Below are positions 35,656-43,730 of a DNA stretch of 64,000 nt, one piece after another. The position numbers and the translations under genes are program-made. The notes beneath the pieces are model-generated. The model had not been told where the DNA came from, ran no database searches, and saw only the letters and a list, made by a program, of their open reading frames with translations. The DNA comes from Haloglomus halophilum (lineage in GTDB: Archaea > Halobacteriota > Halobacteria > Halobacteriales > Haloarculaceae): NCBI RefSeq assembly GCF_024298885.1, contig NZ_CP101166.1, positions 372,001 to 436,000 of the forward strand, written 5' to 3'. Within the stretch, counting starts at the first letter, position 1. Every line of letters begins with the position of its first letter.

Positions 35656-35949
35656 TCAGTCGTCGTCGACGAGCCGGTCGGCCCGGCGCCGCAGCCGGAC
35701 GATAAGGGCGATGGCGAACAGCGGCACCGCGATCACGATGCCTGCCGTCACCAGCCAGGGTGGAAACACCGGCACCACCTGGTTGAACCGCGCCCCAGCG
35801 CCGACGACCGACATCAACGTCGGGCCGAGTAGCAGCGACGCCTGGATGAGCGGATCGAGAAATCCACTCGCCAGCGCGGCGATGCTCGACAGCACCCCGA
35901 CCGCCGCCGACACCGGCCCGGCCGCCTCGCGTGCGTTCTTCTTGTCCAT
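35656..35949 (-). CDS. Two-helix membrane protein
   Basis: 97 residues, ATG 35949. Starts MDKKNAREAAGPVSAAVG, with hydrophobic segments at about 14-45 and 65-84 and an Arg-rich C-terminal RLRRRADRLV. No family recognised. The 86 bp downstream before the next start is one of the few real gaps in this operon. Confidence 0.58.
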   Translation of the reverse strand: MDKKNAREAAGPVSAAVGVLSSIAALASGFLDPLIQASLLLGPTLMSVVGAGARFNQVVPVFPPWLVTAGIVIAVPLFAIALIVRLRRRADRLVDDD

Positions 35950-35973
35950 ATGTGGTCCGCGTCTCCGTGCCCA

Positions 35974-36525
35974 TCATCGGAGCAGCCCTCCCGCTCCCGG
36001 CAGGGCACGGTCCACCAGGAGCGATAGCCCGACCACGACGCCGCCCGCTGCGGCCGCGGTTACCCCCGCAGCGACGACCGGAGCGAACGGCCCCAATGGC
36101 GCGAACGCGCCCGCGAGACCGGCGTAGAACCCGCCGATGGTCGACAGCGTACCAGCCAGGAGCGGCTGGGCGCCCTCGACGCCGGCGACGGCGAGCTCGA
36201 ACAGCTCGTTGCCCAGCAGGATGAACGGCGCCGCAATCGCGCCGGCGAGCCACAGCCCGCCGCCGATGATGACGTTCACGAACCACCGCCGGATGATGGC
36301 GAGGACGGCCGGGATCACGCCACCCTGCTGGGCGACGAACTGCCCGAACGCCAGCAGCGGGCCCGCGACCGCCGCGAGCTTGCTCAGCCGCTTCGCCGTG
36401 CTCGCCGAGAACTGTTTGGCCGTCTCTCGGGTCGCCTCGTTCGTCTCCTCGCCGGCCGGCACGCCGGCGCCCAGCGCCGCGCGGAACAGGCCGAGGTACG
36501 AGATGCTGTCGTCGTCCTCAGGCAC
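35974..36525 (-). CDS. Polytopic membrane protein
   Basis: 183 residues from GTG 36525, overlapping the upstream stop by 8 bp. Hydrophilic first 45 residues, then three to four helices (48-75, 85-112, 125-175) rich in Gly and Ala. It resembles its two upstream neighbours in layout, hinting at an old duplication, but sequence similarity is weak. Confidence 0.58.
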   Translation of the reverse strand: MPEDDDSISYLGLFRAALGAGVPAGEETNEATRETAKQFSASTAKRLSKLAAVAGPLLAFGQFVAQQGGVIPAVLAIIRRWFVNVIIGGGLWLAGAIAAPFILLGNELFELAVAGVEGAQPLLAGTLSTIGGFYAGLAGAFAPLGPFAPVVAAGVTAAAAGGVVVGLSLLVDRALPGAGGLLR

Positions 36526-36907
36526 GGGCCGTCACCTCGCTGAAGACCCGCAGGGCGACGTACGCCGAGAGCAGCATCACCGCGACGCCGACGACGATGG
36601 CGACCGGTCCGAAACTCCGGATGGACGGCACCGCAGCCTGGCCGGCGCCTGCGAGGACAGTCGCGCCGCCGCCCAGCAGCGCCGCGATGATCGCACGGAC
36701 GGCGGCGCCGGCGAAGCCGATCAGCAGCTCGACACCGTCGACGAACCGCGCGATGAGCATCGCTATCGAGCCGACGAAGACCCGGACGATGCCGCCGAAG
36801 ACGAACAGGCCGAGGTCGGACCAGCGGATGCCGGACTCGCCGACGTAGCCGCTCGTCGGGAGCGTCACGCCACCGCCACCGCCGCCCGGTGCCGGCGTAT
36901 CAGCCAT
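36518..36907 (-). CDS. Polytopic membrane protein
   Basis: 129 residues, ATG 36907. The N-terminal Gly/Pro segment (PAPGGGGGGVTLP) is followed by helices near 30-50, 58-82 and 98-120. Part of a run of four small membrane proteins directly after the spike-like gene, a layout similar to the membrane-protein-plus-spike pairs of pleomorphic haloviruses. Confidence 0.58.
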   Translation of the reverse strand: MADTPAPGGGGGGVTLPTSGYVGESGIRWSDLGLFVFGGIVRVFVGSIAMLIARFVDGVELLIGFAGAAVRAIIAALLGGGATVLAGAGQAAVPSIRSFGPVAIVVGVAVMLLSAYVALRVFSEVTARA

Positions 36908-36980
36908 CGCGGGGCACCTCCGTCGACGGCGGCAGGGCTGTCCGCACCGCCGCGAGCCGAGTGCGGCGGGCGCCAGCCAT
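36900..36980 (-). CDS. Possible 26-residue basic microprotein
   Basis: ATG 36980 lies 2 nt after the upstream stop, and the ORF overlaps the next start by 8 bp. It therefore bridges the gap exactly. Sequence MAGARRTRLAAVRTALPPST... is basic. Expression is plausible from the coupling pattern only. Confidence 0.35.
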   Translation of the reverse strand: MAGARRTRLAAVRTALPPSTEVPRDG

Positions 36981-36982
36981 CG

Positions 36983-37462
36983 TCAGTCCTCCGGGTCTGC
37001 CTCCTCGTCGGTACCGAGTGGGCCGAAATCGACCCCGGTTCCGAAGAAGAAGCTGTCCGTCGTCTCGTCCTCCTGGCGGAACCGAGCGACCAGCCACGCG
37101 GCGATGAGCACCATCCCCACGCCGACCGGGAGTCCGACCAGTGCGAGCTGCGACCCCGGGCCGACCGCCGAGGCCGTCCCGAGTGCACCCGCGAAAATCG
37201 GCCGGATCAGGCTGTTGAAGAACCCGAGTAGCAGGTTCTGTGTGCCGACCGCCGCGCCGCCGATGACGGCGACGAAGAAGTCGACCACACCAGCCATGAT
37301 GCGGGCGATGCCGCGGGCGCCCCCGTAGATGATAACGCCGATGCTGGTCGTCAGGATGGTCACGAGGGACTCCGCACTCCGAGCCCGCGCGAAGAGCCGC
37401 GTGATGCGTGACTCCTCGGTCGACGTGATGCTGACCGACAGCGGGTCGTCCGAGGCGGACAT
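36983..37462 (-). CDS. Polytopic membrane protein next to the spike-like gene
   Basis: 159 residues, ATG 37462. A soluble N-terminal 30 residues is followed by helices near 33-52, 55-75, 85-100 and 108-130, then an acidic tail (GTDEEADPED). The gene is directly downstream of the spike-like protein with a 3-nt gap. It may anchor or partner that protein in the membrane. Confidence 0.6.
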   Translation of the reverse strand: MSASDDPLSVSITSTEESRITRLFARARSAESLVTILTTSIGVIIYGGARGIARIMAGVVDFFVAVIGGAAVGTQNLLLGFFNSLIRPIFAGALGTASAVGPGSQLALVGLPVGVGMVLIAAWLVARFRQEDETTDSFFFGTGVDFGPLGTDEEADPED

Positions 37463-37465
37463 CGG

Positions 37466-39037
37466 TCACCCGCCCCCGTTGCCCATCCAGCCGAACAGCT
37501 TGAAGCTCCCGAGGCCGAGCAGGCCGGCCAGCCCGCCCAGGATGCCGAACCCGAACAGGCCGTTCCCGCCACCCTGTCGGGGCGGACCGCCGGCGATGGC
37601 GCCCTGGGGCGCCATCACCTCGTCGGCCTCGCTGTCGGTGTAGAGGATCTCCGCACCGATGGCCGCGTCGTGGTCACTCGACGCGGAGAGCCCGGTCGCG
37701 AGTTCGACGCGGTCACCGATAGCGCCGCTGAACTGGCTGGTCGCGTCGGTCGTCGACGCTTCCGAGTAGTTGCCAGCGTAGCCGGTTGCGTAGTCGACGC
37801 TGACGTACTGGGAGCTGGGCTGGCGCTGCTCGGCGACCAGCGTCAGCGTCCCGTGAGTTACGTCGACCGGTGCGGGGATGTCCCAGACCGCCAACGGCTC
37901 GCCTTCGAGGCGGTCGGAGTAGCTCGCGTAGTCCTCGGCGTCCGTGAAGTTGACCTCGCTGCCGTCGGCCATCGCGAGCGGGTAGTTGACCGTCGCGTCA
38001 CCCGCGCCGACGACGAGGTCGTGGACGTGGGCGTCACCGAAGTGGTCAGCGAGCCCGTCCAGGGACCGCATCCGGACGGCACCGCCGTCGATGTTGGTCC
38101 GGGTCTCGGTCTCGTAGCGGTCGTCGGTGTCGTCCTGGTAGGCGACCGTGCCGAAGGTCTTCGTCTCCTTCGAGGAGATGTCCATCCCGGTGATGGCGAG
38201 GTCGGCGTCGGCGTCGGTGACGTTCAGTCGGACGGCGTTGATCTCGTCCATCGTCCCGTCACCGGAGCCCTGGACGCCGTTCGCCGAGACCAGCGTATCC
38301 ACGCGAACACTCGAGAAGAAGGCGCCCGTCTCGTTCGCGAACGTCTCCGCGTTGGTGTCGGCCGCGCCCTCGGAGATGTTCGCGTAGGCGTAGTCGCCGT
38401 CCGAGTCGACGATCTCGAAGCGGACCTCGGCGCTGCTGTCGAGCGTGTTGACCTTGCCCGCCGTGGTCAGCACGCGCTTGCGGGCGTTGTCGAGGCTGAC
38501 GTTGTCCGAGTAGTTGAACGTCACCACGTCGCCGCCGGTCATGCTGCCGTCGGTGGCGAGCTGGGTCGGCGCCGCGCGGAAGTTCGGGGCCGCGCCCCAC
38601 TCAGTGGCGCTGCCCTTTGCCGAGGCACCGCCGCTGATGGTCCAGTCGCCCTCCTCAGCGACGAACGACTGGTCCTCGACGTTGGCCTCGTCGTCGGTGA
38701 CCGGGCCGTAGAGGTCCGGGTCGTCGATGTACGCCGGCGACACCTCGATGGGTGCGTCGGCGTCGGAGGCGTTCACCTCCGCCGGCAGCTCGGTGTTGCT
38801 GCCGTCGTCGGCTTCGTAGGCGAGCGGGTCGTTCCCGTGCTCACCCATCCGATGCTCGGCGATGGTCGCGTCGGTCTCCTCGACCCAGACCTGCGGACTC
38901 TCGTCGCTGTCCGGGTTGATCGGTGGCGCGCCGTTCCCGCGGTCGTCGTGGTCGGCGGCGACCGGTGCCGCGACCATCGAGAACGCGAGAGCGACGACCA
39001 TCAGGGCGACGACGCCCTGCTGGGCCAGTCGTCTCAT
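37466..39037 (-). CDS. Spike-like exported protein with C-terminal membrane anchor
   Basis: 523 residues. The signal peptide ALMVVALAFSMVAAPVAA ends near residue 28. A beta-rich acidic ectodomain (30-480) contains VTFNYSDNVSLDNARKRVL and several S-layer-like NVTDADADL stretches. Near the C-terminus comes a Pro/Gly hinge and one helix (FGFGILGGLAGLLGLGSF). One anchor, one large ectodomain and a following run of small membrane proteins resemble the spike (VP4-type) organisation of pleomorphic haloviruses and surface proteins of plasmid vesicles. No direct family match is claimed. It overlaps the upstream 61-codon gene (ATGA). Confidence 0.68.
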   Translation of the reverse strand: MRRLAQQGVVALMVVALAFSMVAAPVAADHDDRGNGAPPINPDSDESPQVWVEETDATIAEHRMGEHGNDPLAYEADDGSNTELPAEVNASDADAPIEVSPAYIDDPDLYGPVTDDEANVEDQSFVAEEGDWTISGGASAKGSATEWGAAPNFRAAPTQLATDGSMTGGDVVTFNYSDNVSLDNARKRVLTTAGKVNTLDSSAEVRFEIVDSDGDYAYANISEGAADTNAETFANETGAFFSSVRVDTLVSANGVQGSGDGTMDEINAVRLNVTDADADLAITGMDISSKETKTFGTVAYQDDTDDRYETETRTNIDGGAVRMRSLDGLADHFGDAHVHDLVVGAGDATVNYPLAMADGSEVNFTDAEDYASYSDRLEGEPLAVWDIPAPVDVTHGTLTLVAEQRQPSSQYVSVDYATGYAGNYSEASTTDATSQFSGAIGDRVELATGLSASSDHDAAIGAEILYTDSEADEVMAPQGAIAGGPPRQGGGNGLFGFGILGGLAGLLGLGSFKLFGWMGNGGG

Positions 39038-39219
39038 CGGCCGGGGCCCTCCAGGTCGAAGACCTCGAACAGCTCCTCGTCGACCGTCGCGAGATGGCCG
39101 AGTCGCAGGTCCGAAGCGATGTCAGCGCGCGTCGTCGCGCTGTCGATACCACTGGGTCGTGCCTCCTGCGAAAAGGAGGTCGAGCGAGGCTCGCGCCCGC
39201 GCTCTGGTGTTGCGCTCAT
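39034..39219 (-). CDS. 61-residue leader gene of the structural operon
   Basis: First gene after the operon promoter; ATG 39219 has GGAG about 8 nt upstream. It is soluble and acidic at the end, for example LGHLATVDEELFEVFDLEGP. Its stop overlaps the spike-like start. No known domain; it may be regulatory. Confidence 0.55.
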   Translation of the reverse strand: MSATPERGREPRSTSFSQEARPSGIDSATTRADIASDLRLGHLATVDEELFEVFDLEGPGR

Positions 39220-39270
39220 GGGTTGCGCTCCGCCCCCAGGGGCGACCTGAGGACTTCCACCAGCCCAGTG

Positions 39271-39280
39271 CGGGTATAAG
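39271..39280 (-). promoter_or_regulatory. Promoter of the 23-gene structural operon
   Basis: The minus strand reads CTTATACCCG, a good TATA element, about 50 nt before ATG 39219. This leaves a leader of about 30 nt containing a ribosome-binding site. It lies beside the 11-bp iteron array. Confidence 0.6.
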
Positions 39281-39303
39281 TGTCAACCGTCGGATTATAC
39301 TGC

Positions 39304-39354
39304 GCGGATGGCGTGCGGATACCTCGCGGATACTGTGCAGATACTGTGCAGAAG
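39304..39354. repeat. 11-bp tandem operator array (GCRGATACTGT-like)
   Basis: Consecutive 11-bp units: GCGGATGGCGT, GCGGATACCTC, GCGGATACTGT, GCAGATACTGT, then a partial GCAGAAG. The 11-bp period places each copy on the same DNA face. The array sits between the minus-strand promoter of the structural operon (39271-39280) and the start of the plus-strand regulator at 39415, the classic place for a shared operator. Confidence 0.75.
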
Positions 39355-39414
39355 CCGCCCTCTGTGGTCGCTCTGGACGCAGGATTTGTTACGATTGACC
39401 TCTCCGGTTATCGT

Positions 39415-39759
39415 ATGTCAACGCAGAACTGCTCTATCCGTTCGTTGATGTGTCTGGGGACGCGTCGGCACGGCGTGACCCTGGAGCCGGGGTGGGTGGC
39501 CGACGCCGACCTCTCGGTGGGTGAGGCAATCGGCATCGACCGTGTCTCCGGGAAGTACGCCGAGCGCGGGGCGACGCTCTATCTGGGCGAGTACGACCCA
39601 GATACAGTGGACTACGAGCGGACGCTGGGAGAGTGCGGGGACTCGGTCGCAGTGACGCTCCCGCCCGGCATCCGCGAGTGGCTCGATGCCGAGCTAACGG
39701 AGTCGCTCTATCTCATGCGGACGGAAGACGGCGAGGACATCCTCGTCGAGGCGCCGTAG
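39415..39759 (+). CDS. Probable small regulator (AbrB-like features)
   Basis: 114 residues from ATG 39415; a TTTGTTACG promoter element lies about 27 nt upstream, favouring this start over 39280. The C-terminal half has GDSVAVTLPPGIREWLDAE, reminiscent of SpoVT/AbrB swapped-hairpin DNA-binding domains. Divergent from the structural operon across the 11-bp operator array, so it is the obvious candidate to bind it. The DNA-binding role is inferred. Confidence 0.5.
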   Translation: MSTQNCSIRSLMCLGTRRHGVTLEPGWVADADLSVGEAIGIDRVSGKYAERGATLYLGEYDPDTVDYERTLGECGDSVAVTLPPGIREWLDAELTESLYLMRTEDGEDILVEAP

Positions 39760-39760
39760 T

Positions 39761-40354
39761 TCAGTTCCCCATCACCTCGCCGATGCGCGCCTCAGTCGCT
39801 TCCTTCAGATACGGCTCGATGGCCGAGTAGTCGCTCCAGCCGCCGACCGACATCATCGTCCGTACGTCCTTGCCCTCCTCGACGAGGTAGTGGGTCGCCC
39901 AGGACCGCCGGAGGTCGTGACTCGTCACCGCCCGCCAGCGCGCCTCGCCCAGCTGCTCAGCGATGGCGTCGGTCGCGTTGTCGACCCAGCGCCGCACCGT
40001 CGGCGTCGAGCGTGGGACCCAGGGCTCGTCGCGGCTGAGGTCGCGCTCTCGCGTGTACTTGTTCAGGTCCTCGGCGACGCGGTCTGGCATCCAGGCGTCC
40101 CGGAGCTTCCGGGCGCCGCCCTCGGTGTTCTTCCCGCGGACCTCGAAGAGCCAGCACTCGCCCTCCTCGCTCCAGCGAAGATGCTTGTCGGCCGGGTAGG
40201 GCACCTCGTGGGCCCGGAGGCCACACCGGCCCATCAACTGGATGGCGACCTCGCGCATCCAGTCGTCGCGACCGGCCTCGCGTTCGAGCCGGGCGAGTTC
40301 CTCCTGGTCGAGCCAGCACTTCGTCACGTCGCCGGAGTCATCCACGCGAACCAT
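39761..40354 (-). CDS. Catalytic-domain-only tyrosine recombinase
   Basis: 197 residues from ATG 40354. The tyrosine recombinase active site is complete: Arg47 (GRCGLRAHEV), Lys75 (RGKNTEGG), His146-x-x-Arg149 (HDLRRSW), Trp173 and Tyr182 (IEPYLKEA). The usual N-terminal core-binding domain (about 100 residues) is missing, as in several short haloarchaeal recombinases. It is distinct from the integrase at 51654 and could act in excision, dimer resolution or DNA inversion. It converges with the AbrB-like gene (1 bp apart). Confidence 0.82.
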   Translation of the reverse strand: MVRVDDSGDVTKCWLDQEELARLEREAGRDDWMREVAIQLMGRCGLRAHEVPYPADKHLRWSEEGECWLFEVRGKNTEGGARKLRDAWMPDRVAEDLNKYTRERDLSRDEPWVPRSTPTVRRWVDNATDAIAEQLGEARWRAVTSHDLRRSWATHYLVEEGKDVRTMMSVGGWSDYSAIEPYLKEATEARIGEVMGN

Positions 40355-40469
40355 GAGCGGATTGTCTGGGATAGACGGGCACAAACACTGGGGTCGGCGG
40401 CGTGATCGACGCGGGTTCACCTCCGATTCGGGCGCTTTGTGAGCGGGAAGTACAAGAACTCGCTTACAG

Positions 40470-40586
40470 TCACCAGTTCCCGATCTGGTAGTCTTCCCCG
40501 CAGTCGACGCATTCGGCGCGACTCTTCCCACTCCCGAAGCTGTACAGGCCGAGGTCGCCTCCACAATCGCCACAGACGAGTGCCAT
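40470..40586 (-). CDS. 38-residue zinc-ribbon microprotein
   Basis: MALVCGDCGGDLGLYSFGSG... then ECVDCGEDYQIGNW: a CxxC...CxxC ribbon that fills most of the protein. One of three consecutive small zinc-ribbon genes on the minus strand. Confidence 0.6.
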   Translation of the reverse strand: MALVCGDCGGDLGLYSFGSGKSRAECVDCGEDYQIGNW

Positions 40587-40653
40587 GGCCGGCCTGCCGT
40601 CGCCAGGGCAATAACTCTCGGTGAGGTCCGTGGTCTCTGAACCAAGCACTCGC

Positions 40654-40782
40654 CTACGCCTCGGTGACGCCGAGGATGGCCTGACACTCAGGACACGAGT
40701 ACATCGACTTCATCCCTGACGTGGTCTCGTCCAGCTCCGATACCATGAATATCGGCTCACCGCAGTGAGGGCATTCGGCCAT
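40654..40782 (-). CDS. 42-residue zinc-ribbon microprotein
   Basis: MAECPHCGEPIFMVSE..., then YSCPECQAILGVTEA; a textbook CPxC...CPxC ribbon. ATG 40782. Such haloarchaeal zinc-finger microproteins are abundant and often regulatory. Confidence 0.62.
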   Translation of the reverse strand: MAECPHCGEPIFMVSELDETTSGMKSMYSCPECQAILGVTEA

Positions 40783-40839
40783 ACGGTAGCTGGTTGCTGG
40801 GGGCGACCGGAAGAACCTGACGCCGGCGCTGGCTCACGG

Positions 40840-40989
40840 TCACGCGGCGTAGGGGCCACCGCCGAGGACGGCATCGCAACTCGGACAGCAGACTAGAGTG
40901 TAGCCGCCGTAGTCGTCGTTCTCCTTCGAGTGCGTGAACCAGTCATCGACCGTCGACTCGCTGTGGCCGCATTCGGGGCATGTCGGCAT
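40840..40989 (-). CDS. 49-residue zinc-ribbon microprotein
   Basis: MPTCPECGHSESTVDDWFTH..., then VCCPSCDAVLGGGPYAA; CPxC...CPxC. ATG 40989 is chosen over a longer frame because it begins the domain. Third of the tandem trio. Confidence 0.62.
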   Translation of the reverse strand: MPTCPECGHSESTVDDWFTHSKENDDYGGYTLVCCPSCDAVLGGGPYAA

Positions 40990-41105
40990 ACCCACGGCCC
41001 CGAACGCCGGGGTGAAAATCCGTCGGGTCCCAGCAACCACGACCGAACACGCCTTCGGCCGAGTGTCGCGGGGATTCAAGCCACCGGCTGGCGACGGACA
41101 CGCCA

Positions 41106-41963
41106 ATGCCCGCTGGCGAGCTGCGTCGCGTCGCCGACCCGACAGACACCGAAGCGGTTCGTGCGGCGTTCATCGGGACCTACGGGACCGCGAGCGAGAC
41201 CGCCGACGCCGCCACGCTCGTCGCCCAGTACGAGCGGGTTCGGGAGCACTGTGCCGAGCATCCAAATCAGGGCTCGGCGGCGGTCGCGTCGGCGCTGGAC
41301 CTGCCGCGACCGCGAATCCGGACGTGGGTCGACAACGACGGGCGGCCCGACGCGGTCCGTGGGCTCGACCGGCTGACCGAGCGCGGCTGGCTGCATCTGG
41401 GGTGGGACGACCCGACGCTGCGGGCGCTGGCCGGACTCATCGTGTGGACGGTCGTCGGCGGGTCGCTCCCGCGGCAGGGGTGGACGCCGGCGTTCTCGGT
41501 CGCCGACGGCACCGAGCCCGACATCGAGCGGCTGGGTGACGTGCTGGGTCTGGAGTGGCGACAGCGCCACGTCGACGACGACATCAGCGGCGCCGAGTGG
41601 GTGCCGGCACGGGATGGGTCGGTCCTGGGGCGGCTGCTCGCGGTCCTGGGCGCGCCGACCGGCGCCGACGAGGGGCCCTCGCTCCCGCCGTGGTTGCTGT
41701 TGGATGCGCCCCGAGCAGTGCGGTTGGATGCTGCCCGGGTGGCCGTCCGGCAGCGCGGGACCGCGCTCGATCTCCCGACGATGCCGCTCCAGCTCGGCCT
41801 GCACCGCGACGGCCGCCGCGAGGCCATCGCCCGGCTGTGCCGGTCGGTCGCCCCGTCCGACGGTGAGGTGCGGGTCGACGACGGTGGCAACATCCGGCTG
41901 GACCGGCGGGCCGCGGAGTTGCTGGCTGCGGCGCCGCTGCTGGACGGGTTCCTGCCGCGGTAA
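41106..41963 (+). CDS. Helix-turn-helix DNA-binding protein
   Basis: 285 residues. Residues 50-85 contain NQGSAAVASALDLPRPRIRT then WVDNDGRPDAVRGL, a helix-turn-helix with a basic wing. The rest is alpha/beta with DGSVLGRLLAVLGAP and a C-terminal DGGNIRLDRRAAELL. It is divergent from the zinc-ribbon trio. A repressor or a homing-endonuclease-derived binder are both possible; no LAGLIDADG motif is clear. Confidence 0.5.
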   Translation: MPAGELRRVADPTDTEAVRAAFIGTYGTASETADAATLVAQYERVREHCAEHPNQGSAAVASALDLPRPRIRTWVDNDGRPDAVRGLDRLTERGWLHLGWDDPTLRALAGLIVWTVVGGSLPRQGWTPAFSVADGTEPDIERLGDVLGLEWRQRHVDDDISGAEWVPARDGSVLGRLLAVLGAPTGADEGPSLPPWLLLDAPRAVRLDAARVAVRQRGTALDLPTMPLQLGLHRDGRREAIARLCRSVAPSDGEVRVDDGGNIRLDRRAAELLAAAPLLDGFLPR

Positions 41964-42729
41964 GTCCGCCGTAACCGCTATCTACCCGGGCGACGAGGAG
42001 TCCGGTAGTCCCTCACGGGGCATTCGGTAATAGCGGGCTTCGGCCCGCGGCTGGGGCACTGGCCCGGTTCCACGCGCCCGATGGAAGCCCGTTGCCCGGG
42101 TCTTCCATCATTCGCGTTCTGCAGCGTACTCTCACGGCCAGCAAACGGTGAAGATGGTTTATGCCGGCCGGGGGCGTCGGGGCAGATACCCACGGTGTCG
42201 CAGTGAGCCCGATGCGACCGTGGGGAGGATCGGCGGCGGGCCACCTGCCCGGGTCCCGACCCGCCGCCACCGCATCGCGACCGGCAATATCCGGCCCGCG
42301 CGTCAAACCGGGCGGTGGCCTCAGGCTTTATAGTCAGCTCTCGAACTGGCCAGTACGTTTATCAGGGCGTGTCAGCCCGTCGCAGCGAGAAACCGGCTAA
42401 ACCGGCCGTTAATCCGCCGTTACGCGGCGCTCGATAGGGTCGATTGGCGACACAACCGCGTGGAAGTCGCGACAGTGGCCGCGAGGGGCGCTCTCCGTGT
42501 CGGGTACAAATATCCCCGGTTGGCTCCGGCTGGCGAATCGAATCCGCGAGAACGGCTCTACCTGCCGATAACGCGTCGTTAAATGACTGGTGCGGTGGCT
42601 AAACCGCCCCTATCTTTATATGTATCCGTTGGATGCGTCAGGGTACGCGACCCGGGCAGCACGGTCACGCGGCGGGCGGGCTCACCACCCGTCGCCTCGG
42701 CCATGGGACCCGGGCGTGTGAGCAATACA
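41964..42729. other. 766-bp non-coding region; hairpins, A/T islands, possible origin
   Basis: No credible gene on either strand. It contains a hairpin GCGGGC-TTCG-GCCCGC (42033-42048) just after the HTH gene and a second with arms GATGGAAG/CTTCCATC (42080-42109). GGCTAAACCG occurs twice (near 42394 and 42593) and GCCGTTA/CGTTAA variants cluster there. CTTTATATG near 42615 is about 115 nt before the first pilin. Proximity to the Orc1/Cdc6-like gene makes an origin conceivable. Confidence 0.45.
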
Positions 42730-43197
42730 ATGCAAATCACAAACCTACTCGGCGACGACGACGCCGTGTCACCGGTCATCGGAGTCATCCTGATGGTCGC
42801 CATCACGGTGATCCTCGCAGCGGTTATCGGCACGTTCGTCCTCGGTCTCGGTGACCAGGTCAGTAATACGAGTCCGACGGCGAGCTTCACGTTCGATTAC
42901 GATAGCTCAGCAGTATCAGGAGATGGGCCATCCGACTGTGGGACTTCGTACACCTCATCACTGCATGAGCTCTCAATTACGCATGACGGCGGAGATAGCA
43001 TTCCTGCAACACAGTTGCAGGTTTCCGGTGGATCTGCCGAGAAGGACGTAGACACCTGCATCTCTGCATCTGACGTAACAGCAGGAACTAGCTGGACATA
43101 TGCCGCAGCAAACGACGCAACCGTCCGTGTGACGTGGGCGTCTTCGAACGGCGGTGACACGGCTACGCTCGGCAAGTGGACAGGGCCGGGTGCCTAA
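42730..43197 (+). CDS. Type IV pilin, cassette copy 1
   Basis: 155 residues. The prepilin signal [20 protein letters not shown] is followed by [20 protein letters not shown], the conserved haloarchaeal PilA-type hydrophobic helix cleaved by PibD. A variable Ser/Thr-rich middle with three cysteines ends in the shared C-terminal [20 protein letters not shown]. It is the first of three tandem paralogues with near-identical ends and divergent centres. Confidence 0.88.
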   Translation: MQITNLLGDDDAVSPVIGVILMVAITVILAAVIGTFVLGLGDQVSNTSPTASFTFDYDSSAVSGDGPSDCGTSYTSSLHELSITHDGGDSIPATQLQVSGGSAEKDVDTCISASDVTAGTSWTYAAANDATVRVTWASSNGGDTATLGKWTGPGA

Positions 43198-43226
43198 CAG
43201 CAAGGATTTGGTTCAATAACACGACA

Positions 43227-43721
43227 ATGAATTTCAAAAACATATTCATAGACGACGACGCGGTTTCGCCAGTTATCGGAGTCATCCTGATGGTGGCGAT
43301 AACGGTGATCCTCGCAGCAGTGATCGGGACGTTCGTGCTCGGCCTGGGTGACCAGGTCTCGAACACGAGTCCGCAAGCCAGCTTCACCTTCGATTATACG
43401 GAGGAAGCCACCACTGGAGGAAACTTCGGTGGGGCTGCAGGTGATGGGACCGGAATTCTAGAGATGACTCACGACGGGGGCGATGGAATCTCTGCCAGTC
43501 AACTGAGCGTTGCTGGCTCGACAGCAGGCAATTCCTCGTCGATTACCTGGGCAGCAGCTGACGAGCCTAACGACGCTGGATATACTAACTCAGACACTAT
43601 TTCAGCTGGCTCCACTGCTGCAGCACGAGTTGATGATGGAGACACTATTCGCATTACCTGGCAATCGTCCAATGGCGGTGACACGGCCACGCTCGGCAAG
43701 TGGACTGGCCCGGACGCGTAA
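43227..43721 (+). CDS. Type IV pilin, cassette copy 2
   Basis: 164 residues from ATG 43227. The prepilin signal and hydrophobic helix are nearly identical to copy 1. The Gly/Ser/Thr-rich centre is different and lacks cysteine. The C-terminus [20 protein letters not shown] is shared. The coding DNA of the centre is A/T-richer than element average. Confidence 0.88.
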   Translation: MNFKNIFIDDDAVSPVIGVILMVAITVILAAVIGTFVLGLGDQVSNTSPQASFTFDYTEEATTGGNFGGAAGDGTGILEMTHDGGDGISASQLSVAGSTAGNSSSITWAAADEPNDAGYTNSDTISAGSTAAARVDDGDTIRITWQSSNGGDTATLGKWTGPDA

Positions 43722-43730
43722 GATAGGATC

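Noticed and set aside
39034..39759. Toxin-antitoxin pair from the 61-residue and AbrB-like genes
   Set aside because: They are divergent, not co-transcribed, and the 61-residue protein leads the structural operon and has no toxin fold signature.
42361..42620. Canonical haloarchaeal origin recognition boxes
   Set aside because: No match to the usual ORB consensus was found; only unrelated short A/T-rich repeats are present.
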